A model generated the notes under the pieces. It did no database searches and was not told the DNA's origin. It was given only the letters and a program-made list of their open reading frames with translations. A stretch of DNA of 64,000 nt from Neiella litorisoli (GTDB lineage Bacteria; Pseudomonadota; Gammaproteobacteria; Enterobacterales; Neiellaceae): NCBI RefSeq assembly GCF_014773395.1, contig NZ_JACXAF010000017.1, forward strand, positions 55,956 to 119,955. The letters run 5' to 3'. Shown in pieces: positions 26,091-35,348 of this stretch (its first letter is position 1; each line of letters begins with the position of its first letter). The translations under genes and the position numbers were made by a program.

Positions 26091-27002
26091 ATGATTGACT
26101 TAAAGCACCTGAAAACCATTCAAGCACTCAAGCAAACCGACTCAGTCGCCGCGGCAGCAAACCTGCTTCACACCACGCAATCGGCGCTGTCTCATCAATT
26201 GAAAGAACTTGAGCATAAGCTCGATCAGGCTGTTTTTGTTCGCAAAACCAAACCATTACAGCTAACTCAAGCCGGCGAAGCACTACTGCGATTAGCAGAA
26301 CAAGTGTTGCCCTTGGTACAGCGTACCGAAACACAACTGCGCCAATGGAGCATGGGCCACGGCGGCCGACTACACATGGCCATTGAATGCCATAGCTGTT
26401 TTCAATGGTTGTTCCCGGCGTTGGATCAGTACCGCCAACTATGGCCCGAGGTCGAAGTCGATTTTGCCAGCGGTTTTCACTTCGATGCCTTACAAGCGCT
26501 TGCAGATGGCGAACTCGATTTGGTGATCACCGCCGATCCCATCGAGCATGAAGCACTGCACTACCTGCCGCTGTTTCGCTATCAAAATATGTTAATCACA
26601 GCCGAGTCGGATGACTTGGCCAGCTTACCGGCAATTCGTGCAGAACACCTGACCAATAGCACCTTGATCACCTATCCAGTCGAGTCGAATCGCTTGGCGA
26701 TCTATCGCGACTTATTACTACCGGCAGGACTGGCACCGGCACAAGTTCGACAAACCGAACTGACATTGATGATGGTGCAATTGGTACTCAGCGGTCGTGG
26801 TGTTGCCGCCTTGCCAGAGTGGGTTATCGATGAATACCGCGACAAAGCGCCGATCCGAGCCATTGCCTTTGAACCGCCACTTTGGAGTACCTTGTATGCT
26901 GCCGTGCGGGTCAACACAGAAGCCGATTACATGCGATCATTTATCGAGCTGGCGCGCCAGAGCTGCTTCAGCACATTGGCGAACATTGGCCCCGTTGATT
27001 GA
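26091..27002 (+). CDS. metR: LysR-type regulator MetR
   Basis: Homocysteine-responsive activator of metE and other methionine genes. The 303-residue protein has the LysR winged helix at residues 1-60 (LKHLKTIQAL, then TTQSALSHQLKELE) and a ligand domain containing IECHSCFQWL, the segment shared with E. coli MetR. The chosen ATG at 26091 gives the family's N-terminus (MIDLKHLKT); an ATG three codons earlier is possible. It is divergent from metE. Confidence 0.93.
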   Translation: MIDLKHLKTIQALKQTDSVAAAANLLHTTQSALSHQLKELEHKLDQAVFVRKTKPLQLTQAGEALLRLAEQVLPLVQRTETQLRQWSMGHGGRLHMAIECHSCFQWLFPALDQYRQLWPEVEVDFASGFHFDALQALADGELDLVITADPIEHEALHYLPLFRYQNMLITAESDDLASLPAIRAEHLTNSTLITYPVESNRLAIYRDLLLPAGLAPAQVRQTELTLMMVQLVLSGRGVAALPEWVIDEYRDKAPIRAIAFEPPLWSTLYAAVRVNTEADYMRSFIELARQSCFSTLANIGPVD

Positions 27003-27089
27003 TGAAAATCATGGCAAAACCCCTGCAGAAACATGCATTTCAGCAAAAACTGGTAGATAATTAGCGGCTGCAATAAGGTTGGACTGATT

Positions 27090-28112
27090 ATGGCTACCAT
27101 TAAAGACGTGTCAAAACATGCTGGGGTGTCTCCGGCTACCGTTTCACGAGTACTCAATAACTCGGAATTGGTGGTGGAAAAGACCCGCATCAAGGTCATG
27201 GCTGCCGTTGAGGCACTCGGCTACCGACCGAACACGCTAGCCAGAGCCATGGCGTCTGGCCGCTCCGGCATTGTTGGCATGGTGGTGCCCGAAATGAGCT
27301 CGCCGATTCACGCTCGATTCATTGGTGAAGCCGAAAAGCTCTTTCGCCAACATAAAATCCAGCTCATTGGCGCCAGTGGTCATTGCGATCCGGAGCAGGA
27401 GCGCGAAGCTATTGAGTTTTTGCTGCAGTGCCGTTGCGATGCCCTAATCTTGCTGGTGGAAGCGATTGATGATGGTTACCTGAAAGAGTTGGCAGAGCGC
27501 GAGGCCAATGTGGTGCTGATTAACCGCCAAGTTACCGGGCTTGACTCCCACTGCATCACCTTAGATAACGTCAATGGTAGCTTTACCGCCACCGAGCATT
27601 TGATCGAACTTGGCCACCAGCGCATCGGCTGTATTACGGGGCCGCAGAACAAACAAGATGCTCGCGAGCGCTTTGAAGGCTTTCAACAAGCGTTGCAGCA
27701 ACATCAACTAATTCAGAATCCAGCTTGGTTAATTGAAGGCGAGTTCACTGAAAAAAGCGGCTACCAAGCCATGGCCAAACTCATCGACCAGCAGTTAACC
27801 GCGGTGTTTTGTGGCAATGATGAAATGGCGTTTGGCGCCCTTGCCTACTGTCGCGAGCACGGCATTTCAGTACCGCAGCAAATCTCCATTATGGGCTTTG
27901 ATGATCTCCATTTTGCCAGCTACACCTTTCCGGCATTAACCACGATGCACTTTCCTGCCGACACCATGGCCGTTGCCGCCACCGAGTTTTTACTAAGCCG
28001 CTGCTATGACATCGCATCCGCCAGCAGCGCGCCGGTGATGACCTACTTGCCGACGCTGGTCAGCCGTGACTCGGTGGCAGACATCCGCAATCATGCCCAT
28101 GCATCGCTTTGA
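27090..28112 (+). CDS. LacI-family transcription regulator 1
   Basis: A 340-residue LacI/GalR regulator. The helix-turn-helix is at residues 3-25 (TIKDVSKHAGVSPATVSRVL), with the hinge helix near 50-58 (TLARAMASGRS). The rest is a periplasmic-binding-like effector domain with GFDD and the C-terminal TLVSRDSV segment. The hinge lacks the usual leucine lever in ARAMAS but keeps the fold. It stands 87 bp after metR and has no cognate transporter directly beside it, so its effector is unknown; the GntR/GalR-like sugar regulators are the nearest types. Confidence 0.9.
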   Translation: MATIKDVSKHAGVSPATVSRVLNNSELVVEKTRIKVMAAVEALGYRPNTLARAMASGRSGIVGMVVPEMSSPIHARFIGEAEKLFRQHKIQLIGASGHCDPEQEREAIEFLLQCRCDALILLVEAIDDGYLKELAEREANVVLINRQVTGLDSHCITLDNVNGSFTATEHLIELGHQRIGCITGPQNKQDARERFEGFQQALQQHQLIQNPAWLIEGEFTEKSGYQAMAKLIDQQLTAVFCGNDEMAFGALAYCREHGISVPQQISIMGFDDLHFASYTFPALTTMHFPADTMAVAATEFLLSRCYDIASASSAPVMTYLPTLVSRDSVADIRNHAHASL

Positions 28113-28170
28113 TTGATGAAAACGGCTCGCATCAAGTCGTAAACCCACTGAAAAATTCTCATATTTGAGT

Positions 28171-28206
28171 GATGAAATCGCAAAATTGAATGAAAACGAT
28201 TTCATC
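28171..28206. promoter_or_regulatory. Operator upstream of LacI-family regulator 2
   Basis: TGAAAACGATTTCA at 28191-28204 is a LacI-type palindrome with a central CG. The same 14 bases, on the other strand, lie in front of the cellobiose operon (34847-34860). In addition GATGAAATCG (28171-28180) and CGATTTCATC (28197-28206) form a perfect 10-bp inverted repeat. This points to autoregulation and to a shared regulon. Confidence 0.72.
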
Positions 28207-28301
28207 TTAAATAGTTTGTGATAGCCTATTGAGGAGTAATCAGGTTTTCTCTATTGTCCTGATTGTTTTTCATCAGAAACGTGAGTTTTCAGAGGGTTTT
28301 C

Positions 28302-29318
28302 ATGGCCAAAGTGGGTATTAAAGACATTGCGCGAATAGCCAACGTGTCACTGGCAACTGTGTCTCGTACGTTGCGCACCCCAGATCTGGTGCAAGAGGCC
28401 ACCCGCCAGCGGGTACTCGATGCTGTTGCAGAATCAGGCTACAAGCCCAACCGCATGGGGATGAACCTGAGAACCCAGCGTACCGGCAATATCATGGTTA
28501 TTATTCCTGATATTACCAACCCTTTTAACGCCGATTTAATTCGCTCAATTGAAGAGACAGCCAGCAACAATGGCTATGCGGTATTGCTTGGCGATACTCA
28601 AAGTAGTCCAGAGCGGGAGCAGCAATACGTCGATTTAGTCGAAGCCGGTCAGGCCGACGGCATGCTGTACTTCTCCGGCCGCAACCCATTTAACATTAAC
28701 CCCGACAAACCGTTACTCGAGCAGTTGCCAACCATGGTTAACTCCAACGAGGAGTTGGATCTCGATGGCATCGACAAAGTGCTGCTCGACAACGCCAAAG
28801 CAGCCAGTGAGGCGGTGCAATATTTATTAGATTTGGGCCACACCCGTATCGCGGCGGTGACCGGCCCAATGAATACCAAAAGTGCCAACGGCCGTTTGCA
28901 AGGCTATCGACAAGCATTGCAGCAAGCTGGCGTGGAAATTGATGACAAGCTCATTATTGAAGGCGACTATCATATTGATGCCGGTGTTGAAGCAACCGAA
29001 AAACTGCTGCGCTTAAAGCAACGCCCTACGGCAATCTTTTGCTTCAATGACGACATGGCGATCGGCGCGATTAACGTGCTGCAAGCAAACGACTACCGGA
29101 TTCCAGAGGACATCTCGGTGATCGGCTTCGATGACATTCTCTATTCCACTTATGTTCGTCCGGCGCTGACAACTGTCTCTCAGCCAGTGCAGGAAATTGG
29201 TCGCTTGTGTACCGAAAAGCTGATCGCCCGACTGCGCGGATCGCACGATGAACCCACCACCACCTATGTGTCCCATAAGTTAGTGGTTCGCGACAGCACC
29301 GGCCCAGCGCCGAAATAA
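28302..29318 (+). CDS. LacI-family regulator 2, probable regulator of the cellobiose operon
   Basis: A 338-residue LacI/GalR regulator. It has the helix-turn-helix in residues 5-26 (IKDIARIANVSLATVSRTL), then the hinge and an effector-binding domain with GFDDILYSTYVRPALTTV. ATG 28302 follows AGAGGG; thirteen codons of upstream frame have no support. It lies tail to tail with the cellobiose phosphorylase gene. An operator in its own promoter region is identical in sequence to one in front of the cellobiose operon, which makes it the best candidate for that operon's repressor (CelR-like). The effector is probably cellobiose or a derivative; that is inferred. Confidence 0.9.
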   Translation: MAKVGIKDIARIANVSLATVSRTLRTPDLVQEATRQRVLDAVAESGYKPNRMGMNLRTQRTGNIMVIIPDITNPFNADLIRSIEETASNNGYAVLLGDTQSSPEREQQYVDLVEAGQADGMLYFSGRNPFNINPDKPLLEQLPTMVNSNEELDLDGIDKVLLDNAKAASEAVQYLLDLGHTRIAAVTGPMNTKSANGRLQGYRQALQQAGVEIDDKLIIEGDYHIDAGVEATEKLLRLKQRPTAIFCFNDDMAIGAINVLQANDYRIPEDISVIGFDDILYSTYVRPALTTVSQPVQEIGRLCTEKLIARLRGSHDEPTTTYVSHKLVVRDSTGPAPK

Positions 29319-29340
29319 GCTCATCTTCGCTAGCAAAAAA

Positions 29341-29370
29341 AGAGGCCGTGAAATCACGGCCTCTTGCTTT
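29341..29370. terminator. Bidirectional rho-independent terminator
   Basis: A perfect 11-bp stem, AGAGGCCGTGA / TCACGGCCTCT (29341-29364), has an A-run before it (29335-29340) and TGCTTTT after it. It thus serves the LacI gene on the plus strand and the cellobiose operon on the minus strand. Confidence 0.85.
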
Positions 29371-29400
29371 TCAATCAATCGCTTACACGACTATGCCAAC

Positions 29401-31845
29401 TTAGTTAAGTACCACTTTGATGTCATGGACGCCGTTGAAGGTCTGGTAGTCAATGACATCACCGTCAACAGCAACTCCGTCAATGGTCATGCTGGCGATG
29501 CCTTTACCTGTGCCGCCACCTTGCTTGATTTCAATGTGATAAACCGCATCTCTGAACTGGCGGGTGATCTTGATATCGCCTAGGCTGGCATCCACACAAG
29601 GGTCGATTTGCAGGCCATTGTAGTCAGGACGAATGCCCAAGATATATTGGGTCGCGGCATAGTAGTTCCAAGCGGCGGTACCCGTCAGCCAAGAGTTCTT
29701 TGCCTCGCCCTGAATGTAGGCATCGCGGCCTGAGATCATTTGCGAGTAGACGTAAGGCTCGGTTTTGTGGCGCTCGGTCAAATGTTCAATAAAGGCAGGC
29801 GTGATCCGCGTGTAGTAACTCAAGGCTTTATCAGCGCGCCCCATCATGGCTTCGGCCACTACAATCCAAGGGTTGTTGTGACAGAAAATACCGGCATTCT
29901 CTTTATAGCCCGGCGGATACGAAGTAATTTCACCGTACAGCGGGTTGTACTCTGAATAAGCCGGTTGTTGCAGCATGACGCCGTATTCACACGCTAAGTG
30001 TTTCTCTACCGAGTCCAGCGCTTGTTTTGCTTTACCGTCATCAAAGCCGATGCCCGCCATGGTACAAAAGCCCTGAGATTCAATGAAAATCTTACCTTCG
30101 GCGTTATTGCTGCTGCCGATTGGGTTGCTTTGTGAATCATAAGCACGCAGGAACCATTCGCCGTCCCAACCATGTTCTTTCACAGCGGCAACCATGGCAT
30201 CAACATGAGGTTGCGCTGCATCGGCATCGCTATCTAATCCTAGCAACTTAGCAATGGCAATAAACTCATTGCCGTAGAGCACGAACTGACCGGCAATCAT
30301 CAGGGATTCGGCCACGTCACTATCGCCGCGCTGAGTCGTTTGATAAGACTCATTCGGCTCCGTGGAGAAACAGTTGAGGTTTAGACAATCGTTCCAGTCG
30401 GCACGACCAATCAGTGGCAACTGATGAGGACCAAGGTTGTTCACCACATGATAGAAAGACGCTTTGAGGTGATCATAAATAGTGCTCGGCACTTCCGGGG
30501 TATCTTCAAACGGCACAACATAGCTGAGGAAATCGACATCGCCAGACTCTTTAACATAGTTGGCGACAGCCAATACCAGCCACATCGGATCATCATTAAA
30601 GTTACCGCCAATATCGGCATTGCCCTTTTTGGTAAGCGGCTGATATTGGTGATAAGCCGAGCCATCCGATTGTTGAGTGGCAGCCAGATCGATGATCCGA
30701 TCGCGTACCGCTGACGGGATCATGTGAGCAAAGCCAATGGTGTCTTGGTTCGAATCGCGGAAACCCATCCCCCGACCAATGCCCGACTCAAAGTACGAGG
30801 CACTGCGCGACATATTGAACGTCACCATGTTCTGATACTGATTCCAGATGTTCAACGCGCGATCGAGGCGCTCATCGCCTGACTTCACAGTGAAGCGCGA
30901 TAACAAGCCATCCCAATAGTCTGTTAACGTTTTCAGAGCAGCGCTAGCTTTTTCGGCTGTGTCGTATTTAGCCATGAGCGCTTGGGCAGGCTCTTTGTTG
31001 ATCACTCCTGGGGCCTGCCATTTGTTTTCGGGCTCAACTTCAACGTAACCCATCACGAAGACAAAGGTTTTACTCTCGCCGGCAGCTAATTCAACATCAA
31101 GTTGATGCGCCGCAACTGGCGACCAGCCATGGGCTTCTGAGTTCGTACAAGCACCCGCCATGACCGCTTGCGGGCAAGAGTAGTCGTTGTAAACGCCTAC
31201 AAAATGCTGACGATCGGTGTCATAGCCTGCCAACGGCGCATTGACCGAGAAGAACGAGTAATGATTGCGACGCTCGCGGTACTCAGTCTTGTGGTAAATG
31301 GCACTGCCTTCCACTTCAACTTCACCGGTGGAGAAGTTGCGCTGGAAGTTGGCACCATCGTCCTCGGCATTCCACAAACACCATTCCAGTGATGAAAATA
31401 ATTTCACTGACTTGCTGGCCGCGCCTTGGTTGGTGACAGTCACGCGATGCACTTCACACCAGTCTTTCAGTGGAATAAAAGTGGTTTGCTCAACTTCAAT
31501 GTCATTCTTGCGACCAATGAACTTGCTGTAGCCCATACCATGACGGCACTCATAATGGTCCAGCTCAGTGCGAACAGGGCGTCCGCCCGGATTCCAGACG
31601 GTGCCGTTGTCGTTGATGTAGAAGTAACGGCCGCCACTGTCCATGGGTACATTGTTATAGCGATAGCGGGTAATGCGACGAAATTTGGCGTCGCGATAAA
31701 AGCTGTAGCCTCCAGACGTATTAGAGATCAAGCCAAAGAAGCCGTCATTGCCGAGGTAATTAATCCACGGCAGTGGCGTAAACGGCGTGGTGACGACGTA
31801 TTCTTTATTGGCATCGTCGAAGTAGCCATAAGTTGATGCGGTCAT
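29401..31845 (-). CDS. Cellobiose phosphorylase (GH94)
   Basis: Splits cellobiose with phosphate into glucose-1-phosphate and glucose in the cytoplasm. The 814-residue chain has the family length and domains: an N-terminal beta-sandwich starting YGYFDDANKEYVV, a helical linker, the (alpha/alpha)6 barrel with GRGMGFRDSNQDT and the catalytic segment ADWNDCLN (Asp483/Asp486), then NPLYGEITSYPPGYKENAGIF and the C-terminal jelly-roll. There is no signal peptide. I start at ATG 31845 because it gives the family N-terminus; 43 further codons upstream lie inside the symporter gene. It is the last gene of the operon, 2 bp after the symporter stop. Confidence 0.95.
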   Translation of the reverse strand: MTASTYGYFDDANKEYVVTTPFTPLPWINYLGNDGFFGLISNTSGGYSFYRDAKFRRITRYRYNNVPMDSGGRYFYINDNGTVWNPGGRPVRTELDHYECRHGMGYSKFIGRKNDIEVEQTTFIPLKDWCEVHRVTVTNQGAASKSVKLFSSLEWCLWNAEDDGANFQRNFSTGEVEVEGSAIYHKTEYRERRNHYSFFSVNAPLAGYDTDRQHFVGVYNDYSCPQAVMAGACTNSEAHGWSPVAAHQLDVELAAGESKTFVFVMGYVEVEPENKWQAPGVINKEPAQALMAKYDTAEKASAALKTLTDYWDGLLSRFTVKSGDERLDRALNIWNQYQNMVTFNMSRSASYFESGIGRGMGFRDSNQDTIGFAHMIPSAVRDRIIDLAATQQSDGSAYHQYQPLTKKGNADIGGNFNDDPMWLVLAVANYVKESGDVDFLSYVVPFEDTPEVPSTIYDHLKASFYHVVNNLGPHQLPLIGRADWNDCLNLNCFSTEPNESYQTTQRGDSDVAESLMIAGQFVLYGNEFIAIAKLLGLDSDADAAQPHVDAMVAAVKEHGWDGEWFLRAYDSQSNPIGSSNNAEGKIFIESQGFCTMAGIGFDDGKAKQALDSVEKHLACEYGVMLQQPAYSEYNPLYGEITSYPPGYKENAGIFCHNNPWIVVAEAMMGRADKALSYYTRITPAFIEHLTERHKTEPYVYSQMISGRDAYIQGEAKNSWLTGTAAWNYYAATQYILGIRPDYNGLQIDPCVDASLGDIKITRQFRDAVYHIEIKQGGGTGKGIASMTIDGVAVDGDVIDYQTFNGVHDIKVVLN

Positions 31846-31847
31846 AA

Positions 31848-33701
31848 TTAATCTTCTAGTTTGTTGTACCAGTTTTTCTTCAGGATCAAGGCAGACACAA
31901 CCAACAGTACGAGGGTGACCGACGTTGATTGCCATTCCTGGATCACGATATAGATTGGCAGCGCGACGAGGCATGTTTGAAGAATGATGCCCACACAGAT
32001 GTTTGCCATATCACGCTTGAAATAAGGGTTTGCATTAAAGTTCGGATCGTCCGCTTCAACCGCTTTGCGAACCGGCCCCCAAAAACCCCATGGATTGACG
32101 TTTTTGTAGAACTTCTTAAGCAATTCAAAATCTTCCGGCTCTGTGTATAAGCTTGCCACGACACAGGCAATACCAGAGAACAGCAGCAAGAGCGGGAACA
32201 AGTAGAGCGGTAAGATATCCGAAGCGATCCCAGGGAATACACCGTCAAAAATAATCGGGAATGATAGCGCGCCGATAATGCCCGACATCATGCCCCAGAA
32301 ATAACCCTGACCATTGAGTCGCCACCAGTACCACTTGAGCACATTAGTGACCACGTATCCGCCCCACAGGCCAGAAACAATCCATTGCAGCACGCTATTA
32401 ATGCTCTGCACATACAGGCCAATGAGAGTACTAATGACCACCACCAACACTGACACTAAATAGCTAGCGCGGATTAAGGTTTTATTGGACGCCTCGGGAT
32501 TGATGTAACGCTTGTAAATATCGTTCACCAGATAGGCAGGCGCGGCATTGACGGTGGAGGCAAAGGTTGACATAAAGGCCGCCAGCAGGCCGGCGAGTAA
32601 CAACCCGAGGATGCCAACCGGCGCGAATTCCAGCATCGCGCTTGGCAAAATATTTTCAAAATCGATAGCGCCGCTGCGCGACAAATCCAGACGCTCGTAA
32701 AACACAATTGCCAGCACCGCAAAGCCACCAATCATGAAGTAGCGGATTGGCATCAATACCACAGAAACAAAGCCGCTCATCATTGCTGCTTCTTTTGGCG
32801 AGCGAGTCGCCAGGATCTTCTGCATGTCAAAGTTTGGCGCCGGACCTGCGGCACTCACCAGCACGCCTTTGAACAACATCATCATGACAAAGATGGCAAA
32901 CAGCGAGTAGCCGTCACTGAGGATCTTGTCATTGATTTCAGCAATCGTGGCACTCCAGTCAAGCTCCAGCGTCCAGCCGAAAAATGGATTACTCCAGCCT
33001 TCTGGGGTCATTGCGGCTAAGGTTTCTGGCGACACATTCACCATGGCAATCACGCCAATACTAATTGCCGCCACCGTCATAATGGTGAACTGCAACAAGT
33101 CAGCAAACACGATACTCATCATGCCGCCAAGCATGACGTAAAACGTTGCAATAGCGGTGAAGAAAATACCGTATAGATGAGGCACATAGGCTTGCGGTAC
33201 AGAGAATGGTACATAAGGTTGCACCACTTCCCATGGAATGAAAATTTCCATGAACTTGCCAACGCCGACAAAACCGTAAGCTAAGAAACCGAGCACACTG
33301 ATGACCGCAAATAACACCACGACCATGTGCGACATCTTGCCGCCGGTGTCGTCACCAAAGCGCGTTCGTATCCACTCAGCCCCAGTCAATACATTGGAGC
33401 GGCGCAGCCAGATGCTCAAATAAACCATCAAGAACACTTGGTTGAACACCGGCCACAGCCAGGGGATCCAAATACTCTTCATGCCGTAAATGACGCACAG
33501 CGTCACCAGCCACATGGTGCCTGAGATATCAAACATACCCGAGGCATTGGACAACCCCAGCATGTACCATGGCAGGCTTTTGCCTCCCATAAAGTAGCTA
33601 TCGAGGTTTTTCGAAGCTCGCCGCTTAAGTACCAGACCAATCACAATCGTGGAGGCCAGATAAGCGACAATGATGCTGATGTCGATAAAGGTTATTTGCA
33701 T
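31848..33701 (-). CDS. Sodium:solute symporter (SSS family), probable cellobiose importer
   Basis: A 617-residue inner-membrane protein with about 13-14 hydrophobic helices. The SSS signature is spread over GGKSLPWYMLGLSNASGMFDISG near residue 40 and the MLGGMMSIVFADLLQF segment near 215. Gene order between an AGE-family gene and cellobiose phosphorylase indicates import of cellobiose or short beta-glucan oligosaccharides with Na+. The C-terminal 120 residues include a cytoplasmic stretch (NPWGFWGPVRKAVEAD) and a final hairpin of two helices. Translation starts at ATG 33701 after AGAG, 16 bp from the upstream stop. Confidence 0.9.
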   Translation of the reverse strand: MQITFIDISIIVAYLASTIVIGLVLKRRASKNLDSYFMGGKSLPWYMLGLSNASGMFDISGTMWLVTLCVIYGMKSIWIPWLWPVFNQVFLMVYLSIWLRRSNVLTGAEWIRTRFGDDTGGKMSHMVVVLFAVISVLGFLAYGFVGVGKFMEIFIPWEVVQPYVPFSVPQAYVPHLYGIFFTAIATFYVMLGGMMSIVFADLLQFTIMTVAAISIGVIAMVNVSPETLAAMTPEGWSNPFFGWTLELDWSATIAEINDKILSDGYSLFAIFVMMMLFKGVLVSAAGPAPNFDMQKILATRSPKEAAMMSGFVSVVLMPIRYFMIGGFAVLAIVFYERLDLSRSGAIDFENILPSAMLEFAPVGILGLLLAGLLAAFMSTFASTVNAAPAYLVNDIYKRYINPEASNKTLIRASYLVSVLVVVISTLIGLYVQSINSVLQWIVSGLWGGYVVTNVLKWYWWRLNGQGYFWGMMSGIIGALSFPIIFDGVFPGIASDILPLYLFPLLLLFSGIACVVASLYTEPEDFELLKKFYKNVNPWGFWGPVRKAVEADDPNFNANPYFKRDMANICVGIILQTCLVALPIYIVIQEWQSTSVTLVLLVVSALILKKNWYNKLED

Positions 33702-33717
33702 TGTTATTGCTCTAAAT

Positions 33718-34836
33718 TCAACTAATTAACTTAGATATTTCGTTATAAACCGTGAGACAGGCGCGAAAGTTATGGTAGGGACACTTCCAAAAGCCTGCTT
33801 TTTCCATCTCGGGTGTTGCTTCTCCGGTGGCTTGCAGTTTCCATTCGCCAAATTGGCGATCGCTAATAAATTGGTAAATAAATTGCCAATGCGCGATTAA
33901 AGTTTTCAGCGCATCGGGGCTAGGTGCTTGGCGCCAACTCTGCCATAGGCTCACCAGCACTTCGGCCTGAACCCAACCGTAACGAGTCGGATCTTGTTGA
34001 TTCAATGGCACCCCTTCACCACTGCAATTGGCCGCTAGCTCAGCAACTGAATGCTGTAGCTTGATGCCCAATTTGTTGATTGCCGCCACGATTTCATCGT
34101 GACCATGACGCTGAGCCACTTGCGGCAACAGCCATGAGGTGGCGGCGATCCGGCCCCAGTTCAGTTGCTCGTAATCCGCAACATCAGCACATTCAAGTAA
34201 CTCAACCGCTCTGGCTAACGCTTGCATTAATAGCGGTTGGGCGCGGCTGTCCGCTTGTGGTAATGAGCCATAGGCATCCAACGCTTCGGTAACATGTAAA
34301 AACGCCCGCCAGACATCACCGGCCTTGCCTTGACGCTGCAGTAACGTATGGAGTTCTGGTTGCAAGTGAGCAAACACCTGATGACTCTGCGCCAATACCG
34401 AATCGTCAATCAGGGCGTAAGTCGATAGCGCATATAGGTAATAGGCTTGTGTCACTACCCAATCTTCTTGCGAGGCAAAATGCGCTTGTTGCTGAGCACT
34501 CCAATGTAATGACAATCCATCGGCAGAGGTCAGTTGTTGCTGCATAAACCAATGGGTTCGAGAAGCATGATCGGCATAACTCTGATCGCCAAAAGTCAGA
34601 TGAGCCCGCGAAAATGCCCAAAGCAAACGCGCATGCAGAATGCCACCTTTGTCTGCTTGTTTGTCGATGTAGCCATTCGCTTTGACCGATCCCCAATAAC
34701 CGCCAGTTTGCTGATCGCTGGCTTTGTACATCCAGAACGGCAGGATGCAAACTCGCATTTCTTCTTGCAGGGCAGACTTAAGCTCGGCTAACGCTTCCAT
34801 TACCAGATCTGTTGATTCGATGACATGACGACACAT
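33718..34836 (-). CDS. AGE-family (N-acylglucosamine 2-epimerase-like) protein lacking one catalytic histidine
   Basis: A 372-residue (alpha/alpha)6-barrel protein of the AGE/cellobiose 2-epimerase superfamily. Conserved parts are the arginine in ILHARLLW (R70), the histidine in FLHVTEA (H181) and WKCPYHNFRACL (H355). The usual GHxxExxWLL segment, whose His and Glu matter in epimerases, reads WGRIAATSWLL: the His is Arg229 and the Glu is Ala. It may therefore catalyse something else or be a binding protein. First gene of the cellobiose operon, directly behind an operator (34847-34860). An ATG at codon 13 (34800) is an alternative start; neither has a strong ribosome site. Confidence 0.82.
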   Translation of the reverse strand: MCRHVIESTDLVMEALAELKSALQEEMRVCILPFWMYKASDQQTGGYWGSVKANGYIDKQADKGGILHARLLWAFSRAHLTFGDQSYADHASRTHWFMQQQLTSADGLSLHWSAQQQAHFASQEDWVVTQAYYLYALSTYALIDDSVLAQSHQVFAHLQPELHTLLQRQGKAGDVWRAFLHVTEALDAYGSLPQADSRAQPLLMQALARAVELLECADVADYEQLNWGRIAATSWLLPQVAQRHGHDEIVAAINKLGIKLQHSVAELAANCSGEGVPLNQQDPTRYGWVQAEVLVSLWQSWRQAPSPDALKTLIAHWQFIYQFISDRQFGEWKLQATGEATPEMEKAGFWKCPYHNFRACLTVYNEISKLIS

Positions 34837-34846
34837 TAGTTGAGCA

Positions 34847-34860
34847 TGAAATCGTTTTCA
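34847..34860 (-). promoter_or_regulatory. LacI-type operator of the cellobiose operon
   Basis: TGAAATCGTTTTCA, the reverse complement of the site in front of LacI regulator 2, ends 11 bp before the first start codon of the operon. Binding here would block the operon transcript. Confidence 0.75.
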
Positions 34861-35132
34861 ATTAATTTTTTCCTTTGTTGGACTGTTTTTTTGACTTACT
34901 CGACAAATACGCAAACTTGAGTAATGAACAGCTTTTGTACCGCAAGAGTTTAAGCTAGCTGCATAAAGCATAAAAACTGCAGAACAATTCCCGAGACATC
35001 CAATCAAACACATCCAATTGAAAAATAATAAATTTTAATATCAATAAACAAAAATTATACATACCTCACATTTATATTGACTCTGGTTAATTGACTTTTT
35101 AGCGATTCCGAAACCACAATTCAGGTATCGAC
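34861..35132. other. A/T-rich intergenic region upstream of the cellobiose operon
   Basis: No gene is seen. The stretch is A/T-rich, particularly 35000-35100, as is common in regulated promoter regions. I cannot place a confident -35/-10 pair for the minus-strand operon. Confidence 0.4.
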
Positions 35133-35167
35133 TTGCGTTCAAATAACCAACAAGGATAACGTTTTCA
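35133..35167 (+). promoter_or_regulatory. Predicted plus-strand promoter with overlapping LacI-type operator
   Basis: TTGCGT (35133-35138), 16-bp spacer, GATAAC (35155-35160). The -10 is overlapped by GGATAACGTTTTCA (35154-35167), 12 of 14 bases equal to the perfect operator 74 bp further on. The promoter itself is weak by consensus. Confidence 0.4.
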
Positions 35168-35227
35168 TCATTACTACGGACCGAGCTGCGATAGCAGGTT
35201 TAATTGGGGTAATAGCCCAACGAAAAC

Positions 35228-35241
35228 TGAAAACGTTTTCA
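35228..35241. promoter_or_regulatory. Perfect LacI-type operator palindrome
   Basis: TGAAAACGTTTTCA is a perfect 14-bp palindrome of the same type as those at 28191 and 34847. It may support looping with the operator at 34847-34860, 381 bp away, or control the small transcript. Confidence 0.75.
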
Positions 35242-35348
35242 ATTAATTGTGTGCTTTGCCAATAGCCACAAGTAACCGAGTTTGGCTCACGAGACGAGCT
35301 AGACATGATGTGTACTTGGAACATGTCATCGACCTTTGTATGTTTCTT

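Noticed and set aside
29401..31974. Longer form of cellobiose phosphorylase starting inside the symporter gene
   Set aside because: The extra 43 residues have no family match and lie in the symporter reading frame region; ATG 31845 gives the normal N-terminus.
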